This document shows positions 34,201 to 46,238 of a DNA stretch of 64,000 bases, in pieces (positions within the stretch are counted from its first letter, which is position 1; the number at the start of each line of letters is the position of its first letter). This DNA comes from Dendrobium chrysotoxum (Eukaryota > Streptophyta > Magnoliopsida > Asparagales > Orchidaceae): contig CM034313.1 of NCBI GenBank assembly GCA_019925795.1, positions 83,669,663-83,733,662 of the forward strand. Reading direction: 5' to 3'. The notes beneath the pieces were generated by a model. The model saw nothing but the letters and a program-made list of their open reading frames with translations. It was not told the origin of the DNA and made no database searches. Made by a program: the position numbers and the translations under genes.

Positions 34201-34599
34201 GGCTAACTTAGCAACAAAGTTATAAAATGTCAAGAAAACTCAAGCGGATATGAACACTCAGATATTGAAGAGCTTAGAGGATTGAGCGAGCGGATTAGCA
34301 GATCTCAACCGGTGCCTCCATCGGTCGAGCAAGACAGTGAGCATATAAATTCAAATTAGATTGTCACCTGAGATGGCTTTTGATACATTTGATATCATTT
34401 GATGTATAAGTTATATTGAAACTACAACAGTATTATAACTTTTATTAAATATGATTATTTGTTCATTAATTTATGCAATTTGTATAGTATTCTTAGATTA
34501 TATTTGCTTTGCATAACTATTTTTTATAACTGCTTGGATTGTAAATATTGAAAAGCCCAAATAATGATTATAAGAGCTATTTTTTATGCTACATGTTTA

Positions 34600-34960
34600 C
34601 GTCAAATTTATAATGGAAAATTTGCCGCAAATGTTGATACAATGTTCTGGTATAAACGTTTGTGACGGACCCATCCTTCATAAATTGTGATGGATTATCC
34701 GCCAAAATTTATGACGGAATATGCACCAGACCATAAAAATGAAATTGTCATTTCATTTGAGATTATTCCATCATAAATCCAACGTAAATCCGTCGCAAAA
34801 ATTTTACAACAGATTTTATCTGTCGCAAATATGTTTGTGATGCCCATTTTACCATCAGAACCATATCCATCGTAATCCATTACAGATGAAGATTTGGGAT
34901 GAATTTCTCAGATTTTGCGATGAATTTTGCCACCGCAAATAGCTGATTTTCCTTGTAGTG
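34600..34960. repeat. CACTA 3' subterminal repeats and TIR
   Basis: Repeated 'gtgacgga', 'ccgcaaat', 'ttgcgacgga'-like motifs occur in both orientations, ending with the TIR at 34933-34960. TTG follows at 34961-34963. Confidence 0.75.
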
Positions 34961-35400
34961 TTGGAAGCTCCAAAATATTAATGGGACGAAAAAATGAAAT
35001 TCAAATATAACATGCTTATAGGAAAATCAAGCGACTCGACAGGATGAATCTAATGAGCCCAAGATCGCCAAATTTTGAAATCATTAAGATACTTGAATGC
35101 TTGATAAACAATCCATATTCGAGGGAGTTAATATCAGCCATCCATTGAAACACTTCCAACATACCCTTGATCTTCTCCTTATTTACTAGCCATGCCACCC
35201 AAAAAATTATAAATAGACCCCTCATTCTTCATAAAGGGAAAAGGAGGAAGAAAAGAAAAATGAAGGATATCTCTTGCTTTCTCAAGCTTGCACCACAAGT
35301 CGGATCTCTCCCCGACAACCGATCGTCACCGACCTCTGACCACCGTCCATCATTATACTTATGGCTATTCATTGGTTGTTGTTGGATCTTTTCCCAATAA
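34961..35400 (+). repeat. Copia-like LTR, right part, split by the CACTA element
   Basis: It matches about 47793-48110: 'atgcttata', 'cgactcgac.ggatgaatc', 'tcattaaga', and a TATA box TATAAATA at 35209-35216 followed by 'gacccctcatt', as at 48043-48050. Together with 284-408 this is one LTR into which the CACTA inserted. Downstream the similarity fades. Confidence 0.7.
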
Positions 35401-35574
35401 CCAAATATTTATAGACATCTGCCCTACTGTTAATTAATACTGAATCTGCTTCCTTCGCTAGACATTGATGGAACATTATATATTATTCAATCTATATCAA
35501 GGGATCAATCTCCAGAAGTTTGGAAATCTCTTCAACATATTGTCTTCTCCCTGGCATTAAGTTAAGGGATAAAT
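35401..35574. other. Unassigned spacer
   Basis: No feature seen beyond possible decayed continuation of the LTR. Confidence 0.3.
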
Positions 35575-36425
35575 TGATGTCGCCTGACTATGTCTCTCTA
35601 ACCACTGTCATCCGCTGACTACAATCCTTCCAATCACCGTCACCTGTTAACTACAAGCCTTCCGACCACCTTCACCCGCTGACTATGGTCCTTCAAATCA
35701 TCATCCCCTGTAGGGGGTGTAAGTGAACCAGGCTCGCTGCGAGCCAGCTCAAGTTCGACTCGTTTATGGGCTCGCGAGCTAAGCTTATCGAGCTCATGAG
35801 TCAAGCTCGAGCTCATTTATTAAATGAGCGCAATTTTGAGCTTGACAAGGCTCAGCTCATGAGTTTGTAAGCTAGCTCGAATTCCACTTGTAATTGAAAA
35901 AAAGGATAAGGGCCTTGAGGCGGACGAAGACCTCGAGGTGGACGAAGAGCTCGCGAGCTCTACGAGTCTCACATGTAGACAAACAACATGAGGAGTGCGG
36001 ACGAGGGCCTCCAGGAGACTGCTGGCCGAGAAACTAGGCAGGAAAATGATGAATAGCGGATGGGAAACCAATATTGAGAGGCTTGACGAGCTCGTTCGAT
36101 GTCATGAGTTGAGACGAGCTCGAGCTCGACTCGAGTTTGAGCTCGATACTTACTCTAAGTCGAGCTCAAATACCCCCTGACTCGAGCTCGACTTAACTCA
36201 TTTACACCCCTAGCCCCCCATCAATTATAATCCTTTTGACCACCATGGCCCTATAACTACGGTTCTTTCGACCATCGTCACCGGTTGACTACGGTCCTTC
36301 CGACCACCGTCGCCTACCAATTATGATCCCTCTGATCACCATCACCTGCTGATTATGATCCCTTCAACCATCGTTCACCTCATTATGGTCCCTCCAACCA
36401 CCATTACCCTTTAACTGTGGTCCTG
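35575..36425. repeat. 32-bp minisatellite, interrupted by a MITE
   Basis: Units of about 32 bp, 'gctgactacggtccttccga' plus 'ccaccgtcacct', run from about 35575 to 35710 and again from about 36213 to 36425, each side with four or more diverged copies. The block between is the GAGCTC-rich MITE-like element, so the array was once continuous. Confidence 0.8.
35711..36212. mobile_element. MITE-like element rich in GAGCTCGAGCTCG
   Basis: It starts TAGGGGGTGTAAGTGA and ends TCATTTACACCCCTA, an imperfect terminal inverted repeat of about 15 bp. The interior is full of 'gagctcgagctcg' words and has no coding content. It splits the 32-bp minisatellite. No clean 8-bp target duplication was found, so assignment to the hAT-type group is tentative. 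Confidence 0.6.
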
Positions 36426-37752
36426 TTACACTCTAGGATTAATATTGGAAGAATTATATTTATCTTTTATTTTAACCATTAAGCAAGAGCTTACCAATAA
36501 ACAGTAGAAATAAATATGATTACATTTTTGTCTTTTCTTAAGCCTTATATCATATGATCATTACCCTTTCCAGAAAATATGTAAAATCACATAATGAGCA
36601 CATAGTCCAACAAGTAACTAAAATTAATACAAGATAAAAGAGAATAATATGCTATAAAATATAAAAAGAAATATATGCATAAATGTCTATATTGATTATC
36701 AGTATCAATTTATCCTTTTATAATAAATCTCATCTCAATCCATTACATCTTCAGTCACAATATCAGTTTTAGTCAACAATACTAATGTAATAATAATATT
36801 AGTATCATGATTAATAATATTAAATAGTGTTAATGAAAATATAATATTAGTGTTAGTCATAATATCAGTATAGTATTTATAATATCAGTATAGTATTCGT
36901 AGCAGTGTCGGTATCAATATTCAAATATTCAGTGAGTGTTCTTAAGGGTATCTTGCTCTTACGCTTATGACTCATAATCATTCACCTCTTATAACTCCCA
37001 ATCAATATACTCTTTATAACTCTCATTGAATCATGTGAATCAGTCACCCCGACTCCTTATAACTCATGATCAATCTCCATCTCCTTATGACTCCTAATTA
37101 GTGAATCAAGCGGATGATAAGGTATCACGTGTAGTTATCATATCATGTATCTTATATAACTCAATATTTTATTTAAAATGTAATAAAATCATATCAAATC
37201 ATTCAGGATAATCAAATCTATAACATATCCAAACTTACATGTTTAAAACTTATGAAATCAGGAGTTAATATATTTTTGATAGATTTATGAGAGATAAAAT
37301 TAATAGAAATCAAAATAATTAAAAATAGAAGTAAGATATTAGTCACTTATAACGAATAAAATAAAATATGTAATAAAAATGTCTGACAAATATGATCCAA
37401 CACCATTATTTCCCCTATCTCTTCTTCTTCAATTTCAATTTCTTCCTAGCTAAGCAACCAAGTGAGGGAGTTGGTGGGATGAGACAATGATATATATATA
37501 TTTTATCAGTCTATGTGTTGATCTTCGTACGAAGCTAGGACATTAAACTTTATATCTCTCTATCACCATGAATATTCTAGTACACAACAAAAATAATGGG
37601 GTTCTTATAAGTTATAATATATATTCAGTTACCATGTATGAATACGATAATAAACTCACCTTCAAAAATGCAACAAAGCTTATATATACTTTTCTTTCCA
37701 TATAAGTGAGTTTGACATAAATGCAATAATATTATATTTAATTATAGATATC
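36426..37752. other. AT-rich spacer with weak repeats
   Basis: No gene. About 36780-36920 has 'aatatcagtatagtattt' repeats. About 36955-37100 has degenerate 'ctccttataactcatgatca' repeats. 37500-37740 shares a block with 51770-52060 ('aagctagga..ttaaacttta', 'gaatattcta', 'cacattcacct.caaaa'), a diverged dispersed repeat of unknown type. Confidence 0.5.
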
Positions 37753-40700
37753 TGAAAGGATACCGGCGTGCGGGGGACAGAATAAAGAGGGTACGACTGC
37801 ACTATCCTAGATGATAAAACGATCGTAGGCTTCTGCGCTCTTTGTAAGCAGGCCAATAGGAGTGCAAATTAGATTATACATACGATTAACCATTGAGGAT
37901 AGCGGCTCTCACCTACGCACCTTGATGGATAATAATATGCATAAACTGATCAGAGTCACAGGGTTTCTCCAACCTGATACATCAGCTCGAGTGAGATTTA
38001 TTTGATTGGGGGATTTAGCTTTCCACGGGCGCAAGCCCCCATGGTTAATTACATCTCAGGCCGGGGCCTGAGAAGACTATCGATTGAGGATCTTATATTA
38101 TACTTTTGAATGGGATTGACACATAGGGAGGAGACTAAGAAGTTCCTACTCAAGGGGAAGGAAAGGATTCAACCTAGCTTAGTCAACATACATGGCTCAC
38201 ATGAGCATCTAGATGGACTAGGGCAATGAGAAAAAACTTGAGAAAAGAAATAAATCATACACTCAGAGCATTTAAGAGAGAATGATGGAGGTGGCGTCAT
38301 TTGTGTAACGCAGATAGACAGAATTTATAGTCTCTGAAAGATAGATGACTTATCTACCGATAAGGCATACTACATGACACTGATAGTAGTAGCCTTGAAC
38401 CATAGATCTAAAGTGGGTTTAGTGTTCTACACACAACACTAACACCTGTGTTCTACCTAATACATTCTAGACTTATATCCTAATTGAAAAGGAAAACTAG
38501 CTAACCACCTAGTCGTATAAAATCTATGCTATCCAGTTTTTATGAAAGATGAGTGGATGCTTAAGTTTTTGGAAGTTAATGCCAACATCTAGAGAGGCTC
38601 CTAAGTGGCTTTATACTTGTGTAGGGTAGAATGCTTCTAGAACTAATACAATTAAATCTTAATTTAATTAGTTTTTAATGTAATACATGCTAGTAGAAAG
38701 CTTCCAAATTAGGAATGAATGAAATTTTGAAAAGGTTTATAAAATAATTTTTTTTAGAAAGATTAGACTTCCCTAGATCCAGCACCTCATCCTCATAGGT
38801 CGGATTATCTGGACTCTACCGGCGGGCAGGGAGGTATCTTAAACAAGGAGAAAGAAGATGTATTAATGTGCATGCGACCCTAGGCGATTTTAACCATTTC
38901 CTAGATCATTAAGTTTCTATGTTATTTAATTCTTAAAATATTAAATTTAATTACGAGTAGAAAAGATTTTTAGTCCTTAGAGAGTTTAGCGAAATCAAGC
39001 CATACACATGCAAGAAAGAAACATAAGAAAAGCATGTAATTTCTACTACGCAACCAACAATAAATATATCAATGTAAATAAAACCAGGCATAGTAAAAAA
39101 AGTCTAAAAGTCTATAGCAAGTGCCATATAAATACAACCCAGAGTCTACAGAAAAGTAATGGTGGCCAGGCGGCCAGGCCCCACCGACAATAACCTGGAT
39201 TCTAATCCTACTGAATGACGCAAGTCTTAAAAGCAAGGCATTTCATCTTCATCTTTATCTTTGAGTCTTCGGATCATCTTCCTTTGGATCATCTTCCTTC
39301 GGATCATCTTCCTTTAGTCTCCGTACGGTTCATCCTTCAGAAGGGTACCCAAATAAATAAGAAATTTCCTGTGAGAGGATTTTCTTTTTCTCTTTGGGTA
39401 CCTAGTGTTTGAAATGCCCTACTTTTGAAGACTTTCACAATTCGATACACATTACATCAAATTATATTTCATTAAAAAAGAAAATCTAGACTCTCATGCA
39501 TGATTATCCTAATAAAATATCCAAAGCAGTTAATATACAACATCACAAGCAGTTATGTATATGCATAAAGTAAATACACTTGGTCGCACTCTTTTTTTTT
39601 CGGGGGCTAAGCATTTTGGAGCACCTATAACAAGCATTCATACAGTTATTATTTATTATTTTATTCCTCATTTATTTTAGCGTTGCATGAGCATGTCCAC
39701 CAATATAAATTAGAGTAGTATAAATCGTCCCTAGCATAGGGATAGATCTAACACATAATCAATCACAACACATATAAAGTGCATTATAGTAATAAAATAA
39801 ACACTCACATCAATTCAATACAAACAGCACACATGCCACATGCAAGAGCGATCATAGCACAGAAAACAACCAAGAAAGAAAGCACCGGCCTATCCTGAAG
39901 CTAGAAGTGGTGCCCTAGCAAATAATTCTATGTGTGTGTAATAAGTTGTGTGGCTTTGGGTAGGTCCTATATTGGGCAGGTAGTTCAAGTTACTTTGTGT
40001 TTGAGTTCGTTGGAGGTCAAAAGGGAAAGTTTAGATTGAGGCTTAAATATTAGTGGATTGGAGTTCATTTTAGTTAATTAAGTTGGTTGATCAGTTTTAA
40101 TGCTTAGAGTAATTTTCTTTGAGGTTTAAGTTGTATTAACAGGTTTTAGAAGGTTTGGGGTCATCCTACCCGCTAGGTAAAGGGGGTCCAAAAGGTCATC
40201 TTTAGAAATAGGCTAGGTTTGGAGGTTTTAGTATTTTATAAAATATTAGATCTTACAAGGAGTAATTAGACTTTGAGTTTGCTAGATTTGAAGTTTTCTA
40301 CGCAAAGTTATGATTTTTAGAAGATTCAGGCAATTAATGAATTATAATTGACCGGAGAGTTGACTTTTTTAAATTAGATTAATTTCTGGAATTCTAATAT
40401 TTCTAATAAGTACTAGATTTTAATTAGAGTAGAATACCTTTTAGTTTATTCAATTTAGATTTTTTTAGAATTAGTTGTGATTTTTCAAAGTTTGGATGGT
40501 TAATGCATTATTAAAATTATTTAATTAGGGGCTATTTTAGAGATTTTGATCCGAATCTGCTCTAAACTTCTTAGAATCACCTCTAAAGGTCAGGAATGAC
40601 CCAAGGAAGAGTTCCCAAGTGTTTGGGGAAAATTTGAAATTTTTAATAATTTTTAATTATTTAATTTAGTTAAAAGGGTAATTTTCACCCAAAACTAAAT

Positions 40701-41313
40701 TAAGGTTCAAGTTGAAGTCCAATCAGGGGGCTTTTAATTTTCTTAGATTAAGGACTGAATTTTGAAGAGTTTGCAATGTTATGAGTAATTTTTAAATTTA
40801 ATTTGGATTTATTAAAATTTTTTGAAGTTATTGGATCTTAATTAAGGGTTGGATTAGGGTTTGTTAATTAAAGGGTTTGAAGGCTCCTGAAAATTGCAAG
40901 AGGTGCATGTCACTAAGTTTGAGTGTGGAAAGTTTCATGTCAATCGGGGATCTACCCTAGCTCTTAAAATTTTTCTAAGTTTGCTAGACATGTCCTTAAT
41001 TATTGTCCTTAGGGTGTCACTACGCCAAGTAGGCTTAAATTCAATGTTTGCCACTAACCCTTAGAGCAACATAAAAGGAGAATGCAGCAAAAACATAAGA
41101 ACACCATGTCCTTAGACCTAGGAGAGCATTGACTAAGTGCCCGTACATCCTACATATGCAAAAAATAACTAAACAAATAATTAAGCATGATTATCAATGC
41201 AATTAGTGAATGATTGGAGTCTAATCATCTACTAATCCTTCTCCCATGAATGTTATTCACATGTATAGTCTATGTTTGAAATTTCATGAAGTGGATCTCC
41301 CAAAATTGAGGGA

Positions 41314-41360
<47 letters not shown>

Positions 41361-42181
41361 AAAAATAATCCAATGTAAATAGATGCATAAATAGATCAGA
41401 GATCCACTGGTCACCTAAGGGGAGGGTTTAAAAATAAATTTTTAATTTCAAAATAATTAATACATTATTTATTTAAATGATAATTAAATATGAAAGATAT
41501 TTAAGTAATACATAAATAAAAAAAAAGAGTTTTAATATCTGAAAATAATTTTAAATAAAAAAATACATAATTTTCTAAAAAATATGAGGTATTATACATA
41601 TTTTTGAATTTGAAATGAATTTATTATGAATTACTGAAGTTTAAAATAATTAAAAGCTATTTTAAAATAATTTAAGATAATTAATATTTAAAAATAATTA
41701 TTAAATTATATTAAATTAAATATTGAAGCTTCTGAAATTTAGAATGATTTAATAAAAATATTTTTTTATAATTTTAGAGAATAATTAGATCTTAAATTAA
41801 ATAATTATTAATTAATAATTTAAATATGTAGTTAATTAAAATTACTTAAAATAAAAAAATATCTATTATATTAAACTTAATTTAAGATTAAATAATTATA
41901 AATAATTTTTTGAAATTAAATAAAATAAAATGTTATTATTATTTATTATATATTTTTATTTAAAATAATTATTAATAGCATATATTATTTAAATATTAAT
42001 TATATAATAACATATACCAACTATCTAAAATAATTAAATTTTAAGTTAAAATAAGTTAAGTATTATCTGACATAATAAAATATTATTTTTTTAAAAATAA
42101 AATTTTAAATTTTATAAACATATTTCAAGTATTTAAAACTAATTATTAATTTAAAATAGATAATATTTGATAATTAATATA

Positions 42182-42226
<45 letters not shown>

Positions 42227-43646
42227 TTAATTAAAATTAATTTTAAATTAAAGAGCTTAATTTTCTAAAAATTTTGATATATTACATGCATTTTTGGATT
42301 TAAAGATAGTTTTAAGTAGTTTTTTAAGGAAATCTTATTAAAAATATAATTAAGATGAATTAAATCTTAATTTAATATAAAAACGGCGGCGGTCAAACAC
42401 CCGTCGCTCTCCGATTGGCTTCCCTAAACTGTGGACGTGTTTTTTGATCATGGGCAATGATTGCGCCACCACACAGTCATTGACGGATGATTGCGAGATG
42501 ATTGCTCGCGGTGTTATCCCACCAATCCACGTAGGCGTGGATCGAGGACCGTCCGATCCTCCACTGTTTCGAGCAGATGGCCATGATCAAGTCGGACAAC
42601 CAAATCAGCGGATGAGCAGACCGCAGGATGAGTTCCACAGTCGATCTGAACCGCGAAACGACGGGATCGTAACCGTTGATCACGAGATCAACTGTCTTGA
42701 TCTTCCCACAATGAACAAGAGCATAACCCGAAAGCCTAACATGTTTTTCATCTCGTTCTCACAAACTACACGATCAAATTGAATGAAATTTTAGGCACAA
42801 TATCTAGGAGTGAAGAGCATTCATGTGGAGGTAGTTTCATGCTTTGAAATCCACTGTGCAAGAAGCTATTTAGATCTAAGTGTTCTAAAATAGGGTTTAA
42901 GATTTTACCTAATCCAGACGATGGATTTGAGAGATCTTGAGCTTGTTGCACTTGTAGAATGTCCATGCTCCTTTTTGTAGAAGAATCACTATTTGAGAAG
43001 CTGTAGATCAATGGGAATTCATCTTGGAAGGTCTAAGGCTTCGGTTCGCCAGAGATCTCGCCACCGGCGGGTGTTTAACGGTGGGTTTTACTTGCGGAAG
43101 GTGGAGAGAGAGTATGAGAGCGCTCACACCAAATCTCAGGGGTTGAATGGGTCTAGAGAGAGAACCAAGAAAAGACCCCTACCATGAACCCTAAACAGCC
43201 TATATATACTCTGCATCCTATGATGGACGGCTTGGATTGATCCTAGGGTTAATTAGGAGGGAGTTAGGTTGATTTGGCCGAGATTTGGACCAAGGGGCAT
43301 TAAGGGGCTTTAAATGCGTTAAATAGGGTTTAATTTGACCTTACATGGCTTGGGTTGACCAAGCCATGAGTTGACTTGGTCAACTTAGTCAAATAAGTCC
43401 AAGGAAGTGGGGATTGAGCCAATGATGGTTGGAATGGATTTGAAATCAAATGGAAGGGATTTTGGTCAATTTGGATTATCCTGGGTTGACATGGTTAACC
43501 AGGTTGACCCAGGGAATGGGTTTGGGCCCAACAAACTTGGTTTGACCCACTGAACTCAAGGGAGGGGTGTTGGGGTCTGGCCTGGTCAATTTGACCAAGC
43601 CAACCCCTTTGACCCAAAGGTAGGGATGAAAATAACGTCAACAACA
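37753..43646 (-). mobile_element. Solo LTR (5.9 kb) related to the giant element's LTR
   Basis: Read on the minus strand, it starts at 43646 TGTTGTTGACG and ends near 37753 in CA. Flanks ATATC (37748-37752) and ATGTC (43647-43651) may be a target duplication with one mismatch. About 37860-41250 matches the last ~3 kb of the giant LTR inverted, including the hairpin, AATAAA and TATA. 41290-42370 is AT-rich; 42385-43190 is GC-rich, with TATATATA at plus 43201-43208 acting as a minus-strand TATA candidate. The part nearest the LTR start has GTTGACC/GGTCAA repeats like 6600-7120. No internal domain adjoins it, so it looks like an LTR-LTR recombination product. Confidence 0.75.
41318..41356. repeat. 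(TA)n microsatellite in solo LTR
   Basis: A run of TA of about 39 bp. A second similar run is at 42186-42221. Confidence 0.95.
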
Positions 43647-43893
43647 ATGTCACACCCTGATCTAGTACAACCTTTATTTGATAACAAACCAAGCATATCA
43701 AGTTGATGTGAGTAGTAAACGAAGAACATCAATCTAATTATTTATTCTTCAATTTTATGCTAACCATAGTGAAACCTTGCTTTATTAATGAATCCAGAAC
43801 TTAGCTATTATTTCATGGGCTTAACCATTTCACATATTCACCTTGTGATTCAACATAGAGTCACTAAATCAGTAATTAATATATATATAGAAC
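43647..43893. other. Short spacer between two LTRs
   Basis: No feature seen except a short TA run near 43880. Confidence 0.4.
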
Positions 43894-44874
43894 TATTGTG
43901 TGCTAGAAAATTTGAGTCAGTAAAATTTATATTTCACGTCTAAGCAGTGTGCAAAGAATCAGCACGAACAGATAAAAATGATAAGACTAGAAGAATTTTT
44001 TATGTGAAAAACCGTAAAGGGAAAAAATCAAGGGGCATGTCCCATTTGCAAAATTCAATATATAGTAAGTGATACAAAAATCATCATTTCTTCACTGTTG
44101 AAGAAGAGGAAGAGTACAAAGATCAAATGTTCATAGATGGATGATCTATGACCAACAATAAGGCTTAATTTTTTCAAGAAGGATTTTAGAAAATTGATGT
44201 CCACAAACTGACAAATATATCCAACAACAGGGTTAAATCGTCTTGGTATTCCAGAGAAAGTGGTGATTTTTGAAGCTGGTCGTCTGCGATGATAATGGCA
44301 ATAGCTAGTGGTGGTCGTCAGAGGCGATGACTGGAAAATGAAAGAGAGCTCTCACTAATTCTCTCTTCTCCTTTTTTTCCTCCCTCCTCATGTAAAGAAT
44401 GATGGTCTATTTATAGATTTTGTGGAGTAGTATGCTCCATAAATCTAGAGAAAATCTAGAACAAATTAGGAGTGCTCAATCTAATGGTCCATATTGATTT
44501 CTTTGATCCTAGAGTTTTCATCAAGCATTTAAGTGGTTTAATGATGTCAGAATCAAGCGATATTAGGCTCGTTGGATTTGTCTCATCAAGATGCTCGATT
44601 TGATTATAAATATGTCATATTTAAATCATTTGGTTACTAAATTAATGTTTCTAAGCTTCCAAGTATGTTTCAGCTCATTGATTCAAACCCATTTGGACTC
44701 AGATTGAACCGATTTTGATGTCATTGGGTTCGTCTTGTCGAGACGTTCAATTTGGCTGTAAATATACAACGATGACAGTTTGGATGGTCCCAAATTTAAT
44801 TATGAAAATTTTAAGTTCAAATATTCCTCGAGATTTTAGTGCCTAATATCAAGATGATTTTTTATGACATATCA
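43894..44874 (-). mobile_element. Solo LTR, copia-like family, with perfect TSD
   Basis: It is 981 bp. AGAAC lies at 43889-43893 and again at 44875-44879. Read on the minus strand, it starts TGATATGTCAT and ends CACAATA (mutated CA). It contains on the minus strand 'ttccctttacggtttttcac', the motif common in plant Ty1/copia LTRs, and 'ctataaatagacc' as TATA. It matches 45304-46238 and 47584-48633. No internal domain adjoins it. Confidence 0.8.
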
Positions 44875-44879
44875 AGAAC

Positions 44880-45303
44880 ATAAGATAACAAATATTATAT
44901 TATGTTATTGCAAAGTTTATAATAAAAATGATATAAAGCATTGTACAATAACCTAAAATGCATACATCATGCTATAGTAGTTTCCATATAAAACCATATA
45001 TTATACATTATCACTAATATTATCCAAAGGAGACACCTCCACAATTAAATAAACATATACAAGTCTAAATCTAATATTAGATCACCAATAATGTCCAAAT
45101 ATATAAAAATAAATTATTATATCATAATTTATAATTACCGCCTGATCACCCATTTGAAAACCTTTTATCCTTTCAACCATCAACAATACGTGAATGTATA
45201 ACATGTTAGGCGATAAGTACAATCAATCATACAAAATTAACTACAATATTCAATGTGCTTAAAAGAAATGATATATTCATAGTTCACTATGGAAATCAAA
45301 TTA
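44880..45303. other. AT-rich spacer
   Basis: Nothing recognised between two solo LTRs of the same family. Confidence 0.4.
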
Positions 45304-46238
45304 TGTCAAACGTGCTAGATAATTTGAGTCAACAGAATGTGTTTTCATGTTTTAGCAGTGTACAAAGATTCAGCACAAACATATAAAAGAAATAATATGA
45401 CAAGATAACTTTTTATGTGGAAAACACAAAAAGGGAAAAAGAAGTGATACAAAGATCTTCCCTTCTTCACTGTTGTAGAAGAAAGAGAGTGCGAAAAATT
45501 GAGTATAATAGTTAATATCCAATAACAGGACTTATTTTCTCAACATGGATTATAGATATTCACAAATGGACTTTAATTTATACCCAACAATAGAGTTAAA
45601 TCTTGTCAATACTCTGAAGATTGAAGATATTTCTGATGCTGATCCTCAATGATGATGGTGGTTGTCGGTGCCAATAGCTGGTGGTTATCGGTGGCGGCGA
45701 TAGCTGGAAAATACTAGAGAGCTCTCCCTTGTTCTCTCTCTTTCTCCTCCTCCTGACGAATGAAGGTATATTTATAGGTTTTTGGGAGTGGCATACTCCG
45801 TAAATTCAGAGAAAGTCTAGGGCAAAGTCGGAGTGCTTCATCAAATAGTGCGTATTAATTCCTTCTATCATAGAACTTTTGTCAAGCATTTAGATGTCTT
45901 AATAACGTCAAAATTAAGTGATCTTGGGCTCATTGGATTCGTCTCGTCGAGCCGCTCGATTTGATTATAAGAATGCCATATTTGGATATTCTTTAGTTAC
46001 CCAATTAATGCTTTGAAGCATCCAAATATGCTTCAATCCCTTAGTTTGAGCCCATTTGGACTCGGATTAGGCCGATTTTGGTGTCATTGGGTTTGTTTTG
46101 CTGAGATGTTCAGTTTGACTATAATATAAGGTTGCTAAGATCGGAGTTTGAATGATACCAAATTTAATTTTAAAAATTTTAAGTTCAAATATGCCTCGAG
46201 ATTAGTGCTTGATCAAGATAATTTTTGATGACGTATCA
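45304..46238 (-). mobile_element. Solo LTR, copia-like family, second copy
   Basis: It is about 935 bp and collinear with 43894-44874 ('gtgctaga.aatttgagtca', 'gcagtgt.caaag', 'ctggtggt.atcg', 'gagagctctc', 'tataggt'). On the minus strand it starts TGATACGTCATC at 46238. The left boundary is uncertain and the flanks (AATTA, ATATT) do not match, so its target duplication is decayed or it is a recombinant. Confidence 0.7.

Larger units (their letters stand above)
409..34960 (+). mobile_element. CACTA (En/Spm) DNA transposon, host of nested insertions
   Basis: The left end reads CACTACAGGAAAACCAG and the right end, on the minus strand, CACTACAAGGAAAATCAG; both continue into ATTTGCGG, giving a terminal inverted repeat of about 27-28 bp. 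The 3-bp duplication TTG lies at 406-408 and 34961-34963, the size typical of CACTA elements. Both ends have GC/TTTGCGG-like subterminal repeats. The body holds broken tnpD (DUF4216 region) and Transposase_24 genes on the plus strand. Without the giant retrotransposon and the minus-strand LTR, the element is only about 3.8 kb, so most of tnpD is gone. It is non-autonomous: all coding parts contain stops. The LTR at 47584-48633 has the same site unoccupied with a single TTG (47793-47795). Confidence 0.87.
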
